Positions 1-9,574 of a stretch of DNA of 64,000 nt are shown piece by piece. Location: the NCBI RefSeq assembly GCF_018780105.1, contig NZ_JADMKC010000002.1:310001-374000 (forward strand). Reading direction: 5' to 3'. The notes under the pieces were generated by a model. It was not told where the DNA came from, did no database searches, and was given only the letters and a program-made list of their open reading frames with translations. Both the position numbers and the translations under genes were made by a program. Source of the stretch: Thiobacillus sp. (lineage in GTDB: Bacteria > Pseudomonadota > Gammaproteobacteria > Burkholderiales > Thiobacillaceae). How positions within the stretch are numbered: position 1 is the stretch's first letter; each line of letters starts with the position of its first letter.

Positions 1-1758
1 GACCTCTCGTCCGGACAGCAGCCGCTGTTCAACGAAGACGGCTCGGTGGTGGTGGTGTTCAACGGCGAGATATACAACTTCCAGGAACTGGTGCCCGAGC
101 TCGAAGCGCTGGGCCATGTGTTCCGCACCCATTCCGATACCGAAGTCATCGTCCATGCCTGGGAAGCCTGGGGCGAAGCCTGCGTGGCACGCTTTCGCGG
201 CATGTTCGCGTTTGCCCTGTGGGACCGCAATCAGGGCACGCTGTTCGTGGTGCGCGACCGCTTCGGCGTCAAGCCGCTGTACTACGCCTTTCTCGACAGC
301 GGCGAATTCATTTTCGGCTCCGAACTGAAGGCGCTGATGGCACACCCCGGGCTTGGCCGCGCCATCGATCCGTGCGCTGTCGAAGAGTATTTCGCCTACG
401 GCTACGTACCCGAGCCGCGCACCATTTTTAAAGGCTGCTCCAAGTTGCCGCCCGGGTTCACCCTCACCCTCAAACGCGGCCAGGCGACAGCCCAGCCGAA
501 GCAGTATTGGGACATGCCGTTCACCCCGGTGCAGGTGACCGACGAGGCCGGCGCGATGGACGAGCTGGTCGAGCGGCTCAAGGATTCGGTGCGTCTGCGC
601 ATGATCGCCGATGTGCCGCTGGGCGCCTTCCTGTCGGGCGGAGTCGATTCCAGCGCGGTGGTCGCGATGATGGCGACGCAATCCGAAACGCCGGTGAATA
701 CCTGTTCGATCGGGTTCGACGATCCGGCCTTCAACGAGATTGAATTTGCCCAGCAGGTGGCCGACCGCTATCACACGCAGCATCACGTCGAGACCGTGGC
801 TGCCGACGACTTCGGCCTGGTCGACAAGCTGGCAAACGTATACGACGAACCCTATGCGGACTCGTCCGCGCTGCCGACCTATCGGGTCTGCGAGCTGGCC
901 AGGAAGCACGTGAAAGTGGCGCTGTCGGGCGACGGCGGCGACGAGCATTTTGCCGGCTACCGGCGCTATCGCTGGTTCCGCTACGAAGAGCGGATGCGCG
1001 CGGTGATGCCGCTGGCGCTGCGGCGTCCGCTGTTCGGCGTGCTCGGCAAGCTGTATCCGAAGGCCGACTGGGCACCGAAAGTGTTCCGTGCCAAAACCAC
1101 GTTCGAGGCACTGGCGCGTGATACCGTCGAAGGCTATTTCCATGGCGTATCGCTGCTGTCCGACGCGCAGCGCAAACAGCTGTTTGCGCCCGCATTCAAG
1201 CGCGAGCTGCAGGGCTATCAGGCGGTCGAAGTGCTGCGCCGCCATGCCACAGCGTCTCCCACCGACGACCCCTTGTCGCTGGTGCAATACCTCGACATGA
1301 AGACCTATCTGGTCGGCGACATCCTCACCAAGGTGGACCGCGCCAGCATGGCGCACGCACTCGAAGTGCGCGAGCCGCTGCTCGATCACGAACTGATGGG
1401 CTGGGTGTCGGGGCTGCCGACCGATCTCAAGCTGCACGGCACCGAAGGCAAATACCTGCTGAAAAAGGCGATGGAACCCTATCTGCCGAACGACGTGCTG
1501 TACCGTAAGAAAATGGGTTTCTCGGTGCCGCTGGCCGCATGGTTCCGCGGTCCGCTGGCGGCGACCATCCGCAGCGTGGTGTTGGGCGAGCGGCTGGCTT
1601 CGACCGGGCTGTTCAACCAGGGCTTTCTGCGTGAAGTCGTCGAGGCGCATCAGAGCGGACGGCGCGACTATTCGGTGATCCTGTGGACGGTACTGATGTT
1701 CGATGCCTTCCTCGCGCAGGTGCTCGGCATGGACGCAAGCGATCGGGCGGCGGCATGA
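1..1758 (+). CDS. XrtA-type amidotransferase (asparagine synthase family), 5' truncated by window
   Basis: The reading frame is open from base 1, so the true start, including the catalytic Cys2 of the glutaminase domain, lies upstream of the window. Visible are the glutaminase motifs FNGEIYN (about 58-78) and RFGVKPLYY, then the synthase-domain PP-loop SGGVDSS at 634-654 and the SGDGGDE motif. The family transfers amide nitrogen from glutamine to an acyl-adenylate. In exosortase-A loci a homologue of this type sits in the EPS core, where it probably amidates a sugar acid or other glycan component. Its stop overlaps the next start (ATGA at 1755), so the two are translationally coupled. Assignment to the XrtA subfamily rests on sequence resemblance and the following four genes. 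Confidence 0.9.
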   Translation, partial: DLSSGQQPLFNEDGSVVVVFNGEIYNFQELVPELEALGHVFRTHSDTEVIVHAWEAWGEACVARFRGMFAFALWDRNQGTLFVVRDRFGVKPLYYAFLDSGEFIFGSELKALMAHPGLGRAIDPCAVEEYFAYGYVPEPRTIFKGCSKLPPGFTLTLKRGQATAQPKQYWDMPFTPVQVTDEAGAMDELVERLKDSVRLRMIADVPLGAFLSGGVDSSAVVAMMATQSETPVNTCSIGFDDPAFNEIEFAQQVADRYHTQHHVETVAADDFGLVDKLANVYDEPYADSSALPTYRVCELARKHVKVALSGDGGDEHFAGYRRYRWFRYEERMRAVMPLALRRPLFGVLGKLYPKADWAPKVFRAKTTFEALARDTVEGYFHGVSLLSDAQRKQLFAPAFKRELQGYQAVEVLRRHATASPTDDPLSLVQYLDMKTYLVGDILTKVDRASMAHALEVREPLLDHELMGWVSGLPTDLKLHGTEGKYLLKKAMEPYLPNDVLYRKKMGFSVPLAAWFRGPLAATIRSVVLGERLASTGLFNQGFLREVVEAHQSGRRDYSVILWTVLMFDAFLAQVLGMDASDRAAA

Positions 1759-2972
1759 AGATCCTGCACGTTTTCGACCACACCCTGCCGCTGCATTCCG
1801 GCTACACCTTTCGCAGCGCAGCGATCCTGCGCGAACAGCGCAAGCTGGGCTGGGACACCCATCACCTGTCGGGCCCCAAGCAGATCAATTGCAGCGTCGC
1901 CGAAGAAGACGCCGACGGCCTGCATTTTTACCGCACGCCGAAGCCGAAGGGCTTGCTGGCAAAACTGCCGGGCGTCGACCCGTTTGCAGTGATGGGCGCG
2001 ATCGAGCCGCGCCTGCTCGAGCTGGCCCGAACCCTGCGTCCCGACGTCATTCATGCCCATTCGCCGGTACTCGATGCGGTGCCGGCGATCCGCGTCGGCC
2101 GCAAGCTGGGCATTCCGGTGGTGTACGAAATTCGCGCGTTCTGGGAAGACGCGGCAGTGGATCACGGCACGACCCGCGAAGGCAGCCTGCGCTACAAGCT
2201 CACCCGCGCACTGGAAACCTGGGCGGTCAAGAATGCGGATGCCGTCACCGTCATCTGCGAAGGTCTGCGGCAGGATCTGGCGGCGCGCGGCATTGCGCCG
2301 GACAAGATCACGGTGATTCCGAACGCGGTCGATATCGACAAATTTGCCGTGGGCGGCCGGCCCGACCCCGAGCTGAAAATGAAACTTGGGCTGGGCACCA
2401 GCCGCGTGTTGGGCTTCATCGGTTCGTTTTACGCCTACGAGGGCCTCGACCTGTTGCTCGATGCGCTGCCGGCGATTCTCAAACAGATGCCGGACGTGAA
2501 GATCCTGCTGGTCGGCGGCGGGCCGCAGGAACATGCGCTGAAGCAGCAGGTCATGATGCTCGATGTGAAAGAGCGCGTGATTTTTACCGGGCGGGTGCCG
2601 CACGCTGACGTGAACCGCTATTACGACCTGATCGATGTGCTGGTGTACGCGCGCCATCCGATGCGCCTGACCGAACTGGTCACGCCGCTGAAGCCGCTGG
2701 AGGCGATGGCGCAGGGGCGGCTGATGGTGGCGTCGGATGTCGGCGGCCACAAGGAGTTGATCGAGGATGGCAAGACCGGCGTGCTGTTCCGCGCCGGCGA
2801 GGCGGACGACCTGGCTGCCAAGGTGGTGGACTTGCTGAAAAACGAAGCAGGCTGGGATGCGATGAAGCGCAACGGCCGCGCGTTCGTCGAATCCGAGCGC
2901 AACTGGACAGCCAGCGTGGCGCGATATCGCGGCGTGTACGGCGGGCTGGTCGGGGAGGCGAGCCTTGGCTGA
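1755..2972 (+). CDS. XrtA-type GT4 glycosyltransferase
   Basis: 405 residues, starting at the ATG that overlaps the previous stop; the product begins MKILHVFDHTLPLHSGYTFR, typical of the GT-B glycosyltransferases of exosortase-A loci. The C-terminal half carries the nucleotide-sugar binding region GFIGSFYAYEGLDLLL and the GT4 E-x7-E region around LKPLEAMAQGRLMVASDVGG. It presumably adds one sugar to the lipid-linked EPS repeat unit at the cytoplasmic face of the inner membrane; donor and acceptor cannot be read from sequence. The frame is open further upstream to 1683, but that start would lie deep inside the preceding gene. Confidence 0.88.
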   Translation: MKILHVFDHTLPLHSGYTFRSAAILREQRKLGWDTHHLSGPKQINCSVAEEDADGLHFYRTPKPKGLLAKLPGVDPFAVMGAIEPRLLELARTLRPDVIHAHSPVLDAVPAIRVGRKLGIPVVYEIRAFWEDAAVDHGTTREGSLRYKLTRALETWAVKNADAVTVICEGLRQDLAARGIAPDKITVIPNAVDIDKFAVGGRPDPELKMKLGLGTSRVLGFIGSFYAYEGLDLLLDALPAILKQMPDVKILLVGGGPQEHALKQQVMMLDVKERVIFTGRVPHADVNRYYDLIDVLVYARHPMRLTELVTPLKPLEAMAQGRLMVASDVGGHKELIEDGKTGVLFRAGEADDLAAKVVDLLKNEAGWDAMKRNGRAFVESERNWTASVARYRGVYGGLVGEASLG

Positions 2973-4221
2973 GGCGACGGCGCCAGAGCACATCGATCTG
3001 GTCGTGTTCAGCTCGTTGTTTCCCAGCGCCGCGCGGCCGGCGGCGGGTCTGTTTATCCGCGAGCGCATGTTTCGCGTCGCCCGTCAGCGGCCGCTCGTCG
3101 TGGTGTCGCCGCAGCCGTGGTTTCCCGGTCAGGCCCTGATCCGCCGCTGGCGTCCGGACTATCGGCCGCATGCGCCAGCGCTGGAGGTTCAGCAGGGCAT
3201 CCGCGTCTACCACCCGCGCTTTCTGTCGTTTCCAGGCGTGCTGCGCGGGCTCGACGGCTGGTCAATGGCATGCTGCAGCTACGGGCTGTTACGGCGCCTG
3301 AAGCAGCAGGGCGCGCGCCTGATCGATGCGCATTTCGCCTATCCCGACGGCGAGGCAGCCACCCGGCTCGGGCGCTGGCTCGAGCTCCCCGTGACGATTA
3401 CCTTGCGCGGCACCGAAGTGCCGCACAGCCGCAATCCGGCGCTGCGCCCGCGCCTGGCGCGCGCCCTGCGCTGCGCGACACGGGTGTTTGCGGTGTCGGA
3501 TTCCTTGCGGCGGCTGGCGCTGGAGCTGGGCACCCCGGCCGAGCGGACCGAAGTCGTCGGCAACGGCGTCGACGTGGCGCGCTTCCACCCGGTCGACCGC
3601 CATGAAGCGCGTGTGCGCTTCGGGCTGCCCGCGGATGCGCAAGTACTGATTACAGTGGGCGGGCTGGTGGAGCGCAAGGGCATGCACCGCGTCATCGATT
3701 GCCTGCCCGCATTGCTGGTGCGTCATCCTGCGCTGCATTACCTCGTCGTCGGCAGCGGCGGCCCGGAAGGCGACAAGCGCGCCGAACTCGACGCCCAGGT
3801 CGCGCGGTTGGGGCTCGCCGGGCGCGTGCACTTTACCGGCGCGGTGGCGCCAGACGAACTGAAGTGGCCGCTATCGGCGTCCGACGTCTTTGTGCTGTCC
3901 ACCCGCAACGAAGGTTGGGCCAATGTGTTTCTCGAAGCGATGGCGTGCGGCCTGCCGGTCGTCGCCACCGATGTCGGCGGCAATGCCGAGGTGGTGTGCC
4001 GGGCCGAACTCGGCAGCATCGTGCCGTTCGGCGATGCCGCCGCCCTGACGGCTGCGCTCGACAGCGCGCTGGACAAACCATGGGATCGCGCCGCGATCCT
4101 GGCGTATGCCGAGGCCAACCAGTGGGACAAGCGGGTGGCGCAGTTGCTGCATGCGTTTGCACCCATGCTGGCGGAATCGGGCGCTGCGTCAGAATCGATC
4201 GCGGTTCCTACCCGTAAATGA
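2965..4221 (+). CDS. GT4 glycosyltransferase of the EPS operon
   Basis: 418 residues from a TTG start at 2965, eight bases inside the preceding gene and preceded by a GGGGAGG ribosome-binding site at about 2952. The N-terminal domain contains FLSFPGV and IDAHFAYPDG, seen in GT4 enzymes that build EPS repeat units. The C-terminal domain has VGGLVERKGMHRVI, TRNEGWANVFLEAMACGLPV and VATDVGGNAEVV, the classical donor-binding and E-x7-E motifs. It is likely soluble or peripheral on the cytoplasmic membrane and adds a further sugar to the repeat unit. The specific linkage is unknown. Confidence 0.85.
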   Translation: MAEATAPEHIDLVVFSSLFPSAARPAAGLFIRERMFRVARQRPLVVVSPQPWFPGQALIRRWRPDYRPHAPALEVQQGIRVYHPRFLSFPGVLRGLDGWSMACCSYGLLRRLKQQGARLIDAHFAYPDGEAATRLGRWLELPVTITLRGTEVPHSRNPALRPRLARALRCATRVFAVSDSLRRLALELGTPAERTEVVGNGVDVARFHPVDRHEARVRFGLPADAQVLITVGGLVERKGMHRVIDCLPALLVRHPALHYLVVGSGGPEGDKRAELDAQVARLGLAGRVHFTGAVAPDELKWPLSASDVFVLSTRNEGWANVFLEAMACGLPVVATDVGGNAEVVCRAELGSIVPFGDAAALTAALDSALDKPWDRAAILAYAEANQWDKRVAQLLHAFAPMLAESGAASESIAVPTRK

Positions 4222-5615
4222 ACATGAGCTTTCCTGCCTGGTTTTCTCGCACCGTGTTTCGCGCGCAGGAGGCCGCGATGAAACGGCCGACTTTTTCCGT
4301 CCTGGCCGGACTGGAGCACACGCAATGGCTGTCGCCCGACGCGATGCAGGCCGAACAGACTACGCGGCTGAACCAGCTGCTGCAAAGTGCCCTGCTGCAC
4401 AGCCCGTGGCATGCCGCGCGTTTGCGCGAGGCGGGCCTGGCAGACCGGGTGCAGTCAGGGGCCGTTGCGCTAACGGATCTGGCGGCCTTGCCGACGATGG
4501 ACAAACGCGATGCGCGCGACCACGTCGAACAGCTGGTATGGCGCGGCGTACCGGGCGGCGTGTTCCGGTATACCACCGGTGGTTCCAGCGGCGAGCCGCT
4601 GATTTTTTATTTCGGCCGCGCCCGTCAGGCGGCCGATGCGGCTGGGCGCCTGCGCGCACGCCGCTGGTGGGGCGTCGAACCGGGCGCGCGCGAGGTCTAC
4701 CTGTGGGGCGCGCCGGTGGAACTGAACAAGACCGACCGCATCAAGACGGTGCGCGACCGTCTGGTCAACCAGCTGCTGCTGAATGCATTCGAGATGTCGC
4801 CCGCGCGGATGGATGACTATCTGGGCGCGCTGCAGGCGTGGAACCCGCTGGCCATTTACGGCTATGCCAGCAGCCTCGCCCTGCTGGCGGCGCACGCCGA
4901 GGCGCGCGGGATAGTGCTCAGGCTGCCTGCGTTGCGGGTGGTCAGCGCCACCGGCGAGCCGCTGTTTCCGCACCAGCGCGAGCTGATCGAGCGCGTCTTC
5001 GGGGTGGCCGTGTCGGTGGAATACGGCGCGCGCGATGCAGGGCTGATGGCGCTGGAGTCGCCCGACGGCGTGCTGCTGCAAATGAGCGAAACCCATCTGA
5101 TTGAGGTGCTCGACGCGGCCGGACAGCCGGTGGCGGACGGTGAGGAAGGCGAAGCCGTGGTCACCAGTCTGGTGTCCGACGCGCAGCCCTTCATCCGCTA
5201 TCGCACCGGCGACGTGGTGCGGCGCTCGACGCGCCGCGATCCGGGTGGCCGCGGTCTCGGCGTGCTCGATGCGGTGGTGGGACGGCAGACCGACTTCATC
5301 GTCGCTGCCGACGGCCGCATCATGCATGCGCTGGCGCTGATCTACGTGCTGCGCGCGATTGCGGGCGTCGGCCAGTTCAAGCTGGTCCAGCATGCGCTGG
5401 ACCGCCTGGAGGTGCAGGTGGTGCCGGATGCGCGCTGGAACGAGGCCGCGCGCACCGCCGTGATCGAAGGCCTGCGTGCGCGACTGGGGCCGGCGCTGGC
5501 GGTGGACTTGAAACTGCAGGATGCGATTGCCCCCGAAGCCTCGGGCAAACACCGTTATGTTGTCAGCCACGTGCCACTTCCCGGCGCGCTGGCGCAGAAA
5601 GCTGAAGCCGCATGA
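4218..5615 (+). CDS. CapK/PaaK-like adenylate-forming enzyme of the EPS operon
   Basis: 465 residues with ATGA overlap to the previous gene. The central segment TTGGSSGEPLIFYFG is the glycine/serine-rich P-loop of the phenylacetate-CoA ligase (PaaK/CapK) branch of adenylate-forming enzymes, and YRTGDVV, a conserved AMP-site motif, follows at about residue 330. CapK-like members lie in many EPS and capsule loci, including exosortase-A operons, where they are thought to activate an acid for attachment to the polysaccharide. Coupled translation with the glycosyltransferases on both sides supports that role. The substrate is not known. Confidence 0.85.
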   Translation: MNMSFPAWFSRTVFRAQEAAMKRPTFSVLAGLEHTQWLSPDAMQAEQTTRLNQLLQSALLHSPWHAARLREAGLADRVQSGAVALTDLAALPTMDKRDARDHVEQLVWRGVPGGVFRYTTGGSSGEPLIFYFGRARQAADAAGRLRARRWWGVEPGAREVYLWGAPVELNKTDRIKTVRDRLVNQLLLNAFEMSPARMDDYLGALQAWNPLAIYGYASSLALLAAHAEARGIVLRLPALRVVSATGEPLFPHQRELIERVFGVAVSVEYGARDAGLMALESPDGVLLQMSETHLIEVLDAAGQPVADGEEGEAVVTSLVSDAQPFIRYRTGDVVRRSTRRDPGGRGLGVLDAVVGRQTDFIVAADGRIMHALALIYVLRAIAGVGQFKLVQHALDRLEVQVVPDARWNEAARTAVIEGLRARLGPALAVDLKLQDAIAPEASGKHRYVVSHVPLPGALAQKAEAA

Positions 5616-6904
5616 GAGATCTATTCATTACCGCAGTCATCTTCGGCCTGCTGCCGTTTGTCTTCAAGCGACCCTGGCTGGGGATACTGCTGTGGTCGTG
5701 GCTGGGCTACATGAACCCGCACCGGCTGGCGTGGGGTTTTGCCTGGAATTTCCCGTTTTCGATGGTGGTCGGCCTGGTCACCATTGCCGCTTTCATGGCA
5801 TCCAAAGATAAGAACAAGATGCTGTGGACGCGTGAAACCATCGTTCTGCTGCTGTTTGTCGGGTGGATGCTCTTCACCACCCTGTTTGCGATTTTTCCGG
5901 AGCTTGCCTGGTTTCAATGGGACAAGGTGTGGAAAATTCAGCTGATGGTGTTTCTTACCGTGCTCATCATCGCCAATCGACATCAATTGCATTGGCTGAT
6001 CTGGGTGATTGCCCTGTCATTCGGGTTTTATGGGGTCAAGGGGGGAATCTTTACCATCATCAATGGCGGCGCCTACCGGGTGCAGGGGCCTTCCGACACC
6101 TTCATTGCAGGCAATAACGAATTGGCGCTGGCGCTGGTGATGGCGATTCCGCTGATCCGCTATCTGCATCTGCAGGCGCACCGCAAGTGGGTCAAAATCG
6201 GACTTGCCAGCGCCATGGTGCTGACCGGCGTTGCCGCCATCGGCAGCCAGTCGCGCGGCGGCCTGGTGGCGATGGTGGCGATGGGCCTGTTCCTGTGGCT
6301 GAAGAGCCGCAACAAGATCGTCACTGGGTTTTACATGGTGGTTGCCGTGCTCATCATGGCGTCGGTGATGCCGCAGTCGTGGTACGACCGCATGAACACG
6401 ATCAATACTTATCAAAGCGACCAGTCCACCCAAGGGCGCTTCAATGCCTGGCACACCGCCTTCAATGTGGCGAAGGACCGTATCACGGGTGGCGGCTTCG
6501 AGATGTTCAAGCCTCCTGTGTTTCGCCAATATGCGCCCGATCCTTGGAACGTCCATGACGTGCACAGCATCTATTTCGAACAGATGGGCGAGCATGGTTT
6601 TATCGGTTTCTCATTGTTCCTGCTGCTGGGCCTGCTGGCCTGGATACGCGCCCAGCAAATCATCAACCGCTGCAAGAAGGATCCGGACAAAAAATGGGCG
6701 GCCGATCTGGCGGCGATGATCCAGGTGAGTCTGGTCGGCTATGCAGCGGGCGGCGCTTTCCTCGGCATGAGCTATTTCGATCTGCCCTATCACCTGATGG
6801 TCATTCTGGTGCTGACGGCCAAGTTTGCGGGGCTGCTGGAAAAGCAGCCTGCGCCGCTTGCACAGTTTTCCCGGACGGCCAACGCCGCCCGGCCAATCAA
6901 CTGA
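5612..6904 (+). CDS. Wzy/WaaL-like O-glycosylation ligase, XrtA-associated
   Basis: 430 residues of polytopic membrane protein with about ten hydrophobic helices. The sequence matches the exosortase-A-associated O-ligase/polymerase pattern: an N-terminal RDLFITAVIFGLLPFVFKRP segment, the periplasmic loop QGRFNAWHTAFNVAKDRITG with GGGFEMF, and VHSIYFEQMGEHGFIGF. This Wzy_C-like family joins or transfers lipid-linked oligosaccharides at the outer face of the inner membrane. It overlaps the CapK gene by ATGA and closes the tightly coupled part of the operon; a repeat element lies immediately downstream. Confidence 0.87.
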   Translation: MRDLFITAVIFGLLPFVFKRPWLGILLWSWLGYMNPHRLAWGFAWNFPFSMVVGLVTIAAFMASKDKNKMLWTRETIVLLLFVGWMLFTTLFAIFPELAWFQWDKVWKIQLMVFLTVLIIANRHQLHWLIWVIALSFGFYGVKGGIFTIINGGAYRVQGPSDTFIAGNNELALALVMAIPLIRYLHLQAHRKWVKIGLASAMVLTGVAAIGSQSRGGLVAMVAMGLFLWLKSRNKIVTGFYMVVAVLIMASVMPQSWYDRMNTINTYQSDQSTQGRFNAWHTAFNVAKDRITGGGFEMFKPPVFRQYAPDPWNVHDVHSIYFEQMGEHGFIGFSLFLLLGLLAWIRAQQIINRCKKDPDKKWAADLAAMIQVSLVGYAAGGAFLGMSYFDLPYHLMVILVLTAKFAGLLEKQPAPLAQFSRTANAARPIN

Positions 6905-6930
6905 GCGTTCCGGTTCGATGCGGGTGTTTA

Positions 6931-7120
6931 GTGTCGTGTATCAGAAATATCGAAACATAAAACGGCGTCTTTTTTCGCATAGCGGCGTTGCTCGTCGTTG
7001 CCATAGAGCTCGCTATGTCGCCTCCTCGCGCCTCTTGTGCCCAGGCCGGCAGGCCGTCGGGTATGCCCTGCGAAAAAATCCATCCGTTTTATTTGCCCCG
7101 CTATTTCTGATTCACGACAC
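6931..7120. repeat. 190-bp MITE-like inverted-repeat element
   Basis: The 19-base ends at 6931-6949 and 7102-7120 are inverted copies differing at one position (core GTGTCGTG-N-ATCAGAAATA). Pairing continues inward with more mismatches: AAAACGG and TTTTTTCGCA at about 6958-6979 face their complements at about 7070-7092. A small stem-loop CATAG/CTATG sits near the centre at 7002-7017. There is no coding capacity. It occupies the spacer between the O-ligase and the SGNH gene, whose Shine-Dalgarno starts two bases after the element. A matching end sequence recurs at 49312-49329. The element is non-autonomous; no transposase is present in the window. Confidence 0.75.
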
Positions 7121-7132
7121 CAGGAGTCTTCC

Positions 7133-8122
7133 TTGCTGCGATTGAGCCTGCCGCCCGGCTTGGAGCGAGCGTTCTGGTTCGCCGTGCTGATTCTGTTGGG
7201 CGTCGAGTTGGCGCTGCACAGCGATGCCGTCGTGCAGCGCTATCGTTCGGTGTTCGCGGTGGGACGGGCGATGGACAAGCTGCATTTCGTCGAAACCCGG
7301 CCGCCGCGTGTGCTCTTCATCGGCAACAGCCGGACCGACAACGGCATCGACCCGCGCGCAGTCAGTCAGGCGCTGGGTCAGCCGGCGGCCTACAGCTTCA
7401 ACCTGGGTCTGCCAGGCACCAACCTGCTGACCTGGCACGGCATGGTCGAGCGCCTGAACCGGCAGCGCCTGCTGGGCGCCGGCGGCATCCACACGGTGGT
7501 GCTTGGGTTGGACGAAAGCGCGCTGCAAGACGACAACTCGCTCGGCTATGTAGGTTTCTTCGCCGACCGCGCCACTTTATGGCAGAGCGGGCGGTATCAG
7601 GACTGGCTGGGCAGCGTGGCGCGCCTGTGGTCGTACAGCGGCAACCTGCGGCAACTGCGCGAGCCGGACAAGGCGTTGCGCTTTCTCGCTGCCAGCACGC
7701 GGCAGATCGAGCCGGTGGGCGGCGCGGCCGCTGCGCATCTGGGTTACCGCGCCGGCTTCGGCGCGGCGCAGGATCAGGCGCAGGTCGACCGCCAGGAGGA
7801 CGCCGCGCAGCAGCCGCCTTCGCCCGTCACGCTCGCGTTCCTGTGGCGCATGCTGGATCGGCTGCAGATGCAAGGCGTGAAGGTGTTCGTCACCATCCCG
7901 CCGTTGCGCGACCGCGATTCGGCTTTTTACGATGCTGCCGCGAGCGCCGCGCCCTACCGCGCCCTGCTTGCCGCGTTGCAGCGGCGCGGCGTGACGGTGC
8001 TGGCCGCCCCCCGCGGTTACGTGCCCGCCGATTTCATCAATGCCGGCCATTTGCGTGACGCGGGCGCGCAGCGCTACAGCACCGACGTCGGCCGGCAGCT
8101 GCAGGCGCTGGGAGTGAAATAG
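7133..8122 (+). CDS. SGNH-type protein, probable periplasmic O-acetylation partner (AlgJ/AlgX-like)
   Basis: 329 residues from the TTG at 7133, chosen because AGGAG lies at 7122-7126 six bases before it; the frame is open further upstream, but only through the repeat element. One N-terminal hydrophobic helix (FWFAVLILLGVELAL) anchors the protein. VLFIGNSRTDNGIDP corresponds to the GDS-type nucleophile block with Ser in GNSR, and DFINAGHL near the C terminus corresponds to the D-x2-H block of SGNH hydrolases. It directly precedes an MBOAT acyltransferase by three bases; such pairs acetylate exopolysaccharides, the MBOAT moving the acetyl group across the membrane and the SGNH protein transferring it. 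The exact acceptor is unknown. Confidence 0.72.
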   Translation: MLRLSLPPGLERAFWFAVLILLGVELALHSDAVVQRYRSVFAVGRAMDKLHFVETRPPRVLFIGNSRTDNGIDPRAVSQALGQPAAYSFNLGLPGTNLLTWHGMVERLNRQRLLGAGGIHTVVLGLDESALQDDNSLGYVGFFADRATLWQSGRYQDWLGSVARLWSYSGNLRQLREPDKALRFLAASTRQIEPVGGAAAAHLGYRAGFGAAQDQAQVDRQEDAAQQPPSPVTLAFLWRMLDRLQMQGVKVFVTIPPLRDRDSAFYDAAASAAPYRALLAALQRRGVTVLAAPRGYVPADFINAGHLRDAGAQRYSTDVGRQLQALGVK

Positions 8123-8125
8123 AAC

Positions 8126-9559
8126 ATGGTGTTCAGCTCGCCTTCCTTCCTGCTGTTTTTTGCGGTGCTGCTGCTGTTTTACGCCAGCGCGCGCAGCTAC
8201 CGCGAGCGTGCGGCCGTCATCCTGGCAGGCAGCCTGATCTTTTATGCGTCGTGGAAGCCGGTCTATCTCATTCTGCTGGCGGTGTCGGTCAGCCTCAACT
8301 ACCTGATCTACTCGGGCCTGACGGCGACCCGCAGCAAGCGTCTGCTGACGTTCGGTCTGGTGTTGAATCTGGGCTTTCTCGGCGTCGTCAAATATCTCGG
8401 TATGGCGCTGGAAAGCCTGCTCGGCCTGTCGGCCTGGCTCGATATGCCGCTGTTCGGCGCACCGCCCGCCTGGAGCCACTGGGCCTTGCCGCTGGGCATC
8501 AGCTTCTACACCTTCCACATGCTGTCGGTGATGATCGATGTCTATCGCGGCGAGTGGACGCACCGCATTTCCTTCCGCGCCTGGTGGCTGTATGTGACTT
8601 TCTTCCCGCACATGATCGCCGGCCCCATCCTGCGCGCCTCCGAGCTGGTCGAACAGCTGGAAAACCTGCAGCCGCTGAAGGCCGCCGGCCTCAAGCTGGG
8701 CGCGCTGATTTTCATGGCGGGACTGATCAAGAAAGTGCTGTTCGCCGACAATCTGGCGCCGCTGGCGGATACGCTGTTCAGCCAGCCCGGGGCGCTGGAC
8801 CTGTATACCGCGTGGCTGGCCGCCACCGTGTTCGCACTGCAGATCTATTTCGATTTTTCCGGCTACAGCGAAATGGCCATCGGTCTCGCGCTGGTCTTCG
8901 GCGTGACGCTGCCGCGCAACTTCCTGCATCCCTACACCAGCCGCAGCGTGCGCGAATTCTGGCAGCGCTGGCACATCACCCTGTCGCGCTGGCTGCGCGA
9001 CTACCTCTATATTTCGCTGGGCGGCAACCGCCGCGGCATGCCGCGCAACCTGACCAACCTGATGGTGACCATGCTGCTGGGCGGCCTGTGGCACGGCGCT
9101 GCCTGGACGTTCGTGTTCTGGGGCTTTCTGCACGGCAGCTATCTGGTGCTGCACCGCATGCTGCTCGATGGCTACAAGCGGCTCGGCGTGGTGGACGGCT
9201 CGACCGTGTCGCGCGCCCTGTCCTGGCTGGGCTGGCCGTTGACGCTGGCGCTGGTGTGGGTGACCTGGGTGTTTTTCCGCGCGCCGTCGTTTCACGATGC
9301 CTGGATCATCACTGCAGCGATGCTGGGCTTGCGCGATGCAGGCGATGCGCCTGCCGTGCGCACCTACGTGCAACTGCTGGTGTGGGGCAGCCTGCTGCTG
9401 GTATTGCTGGAACCGTGGATCGAGCGTGCGCTGGCGCAGGGATTGCAGCGCTGGGGGCAGCTGCATTTCAGTCTGCGCGGCGGGGTCTATGCAGGGATCG
9501 TGCTGGCGGTGATCGTACTGGGCGGCAGCAGCCAGAAATTCATTTATTTCGATTTCTAG
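8126..9559 (+). CDS. MBOAT family O-acyltransferase (AlgI-like)
   Basis: 477 residues, strongly hydrophobic, beginning MVFSSPSFLLFFAVLLLFY as in AlgI-type proteins. Signature segments include YFDFSGYSEMAIGLA, REFWQRWHITLSRWLRDYLY and LLGGLWHGAAWTFVFWG, the last holding the invariant MBOAT histidine. AlgI-like proteins transfer acetyl groups from a cytoplasmic donor across the inner membrane for O-acetylation of extracellular polysaccharide. The three-base spacing from the SGNH gene indicates a functional pair. The gene ends 15 bases from the convergent asparagine-synthase homologue. Confidence is high for family, moderate for acetyl as the group moved. Confidence 0.9.
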   Translation: MVFSSPSFLLFFAVLLLFYASARSYRERAAVILAGSLIFYASWKPVYLILLAVSVSLNYLIYSGLTATRSKRLLTFGLVLNLGFLGVVKYLGMALESLLGLSAWLDMPLFGAPPAWSHWALPLGISFYTFHMLSVMIDVYRGEWTHRISFRAWWLYVTFFPHMIAGPILRASELVEQLENLQPLKAAGLKLGALIFMAGLIKKVLFADNLAPLADTLFSQPGALDLYTAWLAATVFALQIYFDFSGYSEMAIGLALVFGVTLPRNFLHPYTSRSVREFWQRWHITLSRWLRDYLYISLGGNRRGMPRNLTNLMVTMLLGGLWHGAAWTFVFWGFLHGSYLVLHRMLLDGYKRLGVVDGSTVSRALSWLGWPLTLALVWVTWVFFRAPSFHDAWIITAAMLGLRDAGDAPAVRTYVQLLVWGSLLLVLLEPWIERALAQGLQRWGQLHFSLRGGVYAGIVLAVIVLGGSSQKFIYFDF

Positions 9560-9574
9560 CGGGGTATTTTGGTT

